Program-made: the position numbers and the translations under genes
The notes under the pieces: model-generated
The model's database searches: none
What the model was told of the DNA's origin: nothing
The model's input: only the letters and a program-made list of their open reading frames with translations
Part shown: one piece after another, positions 62,981 to 64,000 of the stretch
Position numbering within the stretch: position 1 is the stretch's first letter
Layout: the number at the start of each line of letters is the position of its first letter
Source of the DNA: UBA1845 sp002338715
Lineage (GTDB): Bacteria; Planctomycetota; Phycisphaerae; UBA1845
Assembly (NCBI GenBank): GCA_035344155.1
Contig: DAORAL010000015.1
Location: 1-64,000 of the forward strand
Direction of reading: 5' to 3'
Length of the DNA stretch: 64,000 bases

Positions 62981-64000
62981 ATGATGAACAAACGAATGGG
63001 GCGCATTGGCGCTTTGCTTTGCTGCATGGCCATGATGATCTCGGCTGCGCCGGTCCGCGCCGAATCGGTCGATGCGCTGAAGGTGTTGCCGGCTGAGGCG
63101 TGGGCATCGCTCACGATTCGAAACGTCGGCGAATTGGACAATAAGCTGATGGCGCTGTCGCAGCGTCTCAACACACCGGTGCCGATGTCGCCGCTGGAAA
63201 TGCTCAAGGGCATGATGCAACTGACCGGTGTGAATAACGATGCGGGCGTCGCCGTCGTGATGATGCCGCTGCTCAATCCAGCCGACCCGAACAGCGCATT
63301 TGCGGTGCTGATTCCATGTTCCGATTACCAAGCGATGACCGCGAATATGGCCCTTGAGGAGCCAGTTGGCGGCGTGTCGCGCGGCATGCTCATGGGTGCC
63401 GAAGAATCGTACATCGCTCAGCACGGCGACTACGCAGTCCTAAGCCCCTCCATCGCTGGCGTGCAGGCGATCATGGCCGCCAAGAGCAACCCGACGGCAT
63501 CCGCCGCATGGTCAAAGCACGAACTCAGTCGCTTCGGACAGGATGACATCACGCTGCACCTGAATCTCAAGGCGATCTTGTCCAGTCCGATGATCCAGGG
63601 ATTCATCCAGATGGCCACCATGCAGGGCGGTGGTTCGTTCAATCCCGAGGACCTCGCCGCCGCCGACAGTGCGACCATCTCGGTTCGCATCGGCGAAAAC
63701 GGAATCAACCTCGGGTTCTATGGTCAGGCCACCGAAGGCTCATCGCTGGCGACCTTGATCAACTCCGTTAAACCGTCTTCCGATTCACTGCTTCAAGGCC
63801 TTCCCGGTAACGACTATCTCGTCGCAACCGGTATGAAGGGCAGCCAGGAAGTCTTCGCCAAGCTCAGCGAGTTTTATGGCGGCGCACTTGCCAACCCGAT
63901 GGTCGCGATGCAACTCAACGCAGACGCCGCCAAGATGCAGGAAGTTGGAACCATGGTCTCCGCGCTCGTCGCCGACGTTCGCGACGTGTCATGGGCGGTC
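62981..64000 (+). CDS. Exported protein, partial (3' end beyond window)
   Basis: The frame is open from ATG 62981 (AGGA six bases upstream) to the window edge, 340 codons. A signal peptide (RIGALLCCMAMMISAAPVRA) is cut near VRA-E. The mature part (LPAEAWASLTIRNVGELDNK ... EMLKGMMQLTGVNNDAGVAV ... SIAGVQAIMAAKSN) is an alpha/beta repeat of the kind found in planctomycete exported proteins that resemble DUF3352-type domains. That comparison is from memory and weak. Function is unknown. It is downstream of the peptide transporter but separated from it by about 320 bp. Confidence 0.75.
   Translation, partial: MMNKRMGRIGALLCCMAMMISAAPVRAESVDALKVLPAEAWASLTIRNVGELDNKLMALSQRLNTPVPMSPLEMLKGMMQLTGVNNDAGVAVVMMPLLNPADPNSAFAVLIPCSDYQAMTANMALEEPVGGVSRGMLMGAEESYIAQHGDYAVLSPSIAGVQAIMAAKSNPTASAAWSKHELSRFGQDDITLHLNLKAILSSPMIQGFIQMATMQGGGSFNPEDLAAADSATISVRIGENGINLGFYGQATEGSSLATLINSVKPSSDSLLQGLPGNDYLVATGMKGSQEVFAKLSEFYGGALANPMVAMQLNADAAKMQEVGTMVSALVADVRDVSWAV

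Overview
The window looks like chromosomal DNA of a member of the Planctomycetota, most likely Phycisphaerae. I infer this from several traits: secreted proteins ending in dockerin-like Asp/Asn-rich repeats, a PEP-CTERM protein, prepilins fused to Cys-rich eukaryote-looking repeats, a sulfatase-like/TPR protein, a PQQ-type propeller, and an expanded family of small membrane proteins with a CxxCGYNLTGN...CxECG zinc ribbon. Taxonomy is inferred from gene content only. No rRNA, phage or CRISPR array was found. One tRNA-Arg(ACG) is present.

Layout. 1-13.3 kb: secreted and membrane accessory proteins (a partial Gly/Asp-rich lipoprotein, dockerin-like proteins, a PEP-CTERM protein, a DUF4241-like protein, a vanadium-haloperoxidase-like lipoprotein, a pyroglutamyl-peptidase-like protein, a PQQ propeller and four CGYNL zinc-ribbon membrane proteins). 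Copies of a MITE-like repeat are interspersed here. 13.6-23.3 kb: sulfatase-like/TPR protein, RDD protein, tryptophanase, an EamA exporter, unknowns, and a zinc-ribbon gene with a truncated tandem copy. 23.5-29.0 kb: a four-gene pseudopilin operon whose second member is a giant chimeric prepilin.

29.2-36.7 kb (minus strand) is the most striking part. It is a compact cluster encoding, in transcription order, a Ser/Thr kinase with double zinc ribbons, a small zinc-ribbon membrane protein, a winged-helix plus ESCRT-III-like protein (CHMP7-like layout), a second ESCRT-III-like coiled coil, a Snf7/CHMP2-like protein with a C-terminal MIM1-like motif, a Vps4-like AAA ATPase with an N-terminal MIT-like domain, and an SPFH-like/beta-propeller protein. 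I read this as a bacterial ESCRT-like membrane-remodelling system, probably under kinase control.

36.7-48 kb (minus strand): a HAMP-GGDEF diguanylate cyclase, membrane/helical proteins, ilvE, an LolD/LolC-type ABC exporter, lysS, an SDR reductase, an acidic membrane protein and a DnaJ/CbpA co-chaperone. 48-56.8 kb: a tandem nitrilase, a zinc-ribbon membrane protein interrupted by an in-frame TAG, valS, rex and a HEAT-like exported protein. 57-62.7 kb: a complete oligopeptide ABC importer (SBP, two permeases, two ATPases) with ATGA-overlapping genes. The window ends in a partial exported protein.

Two dispersed repeat families stand out. A REP-like element of about 160 bp sits only between convergent genes, and its end lies at or over the stop codon of the minus-strand gene. 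A MITE-like element of about 120 bp, with GGTGGCCCA/TGGGCCACC ends, sits in gene-upstream regions.
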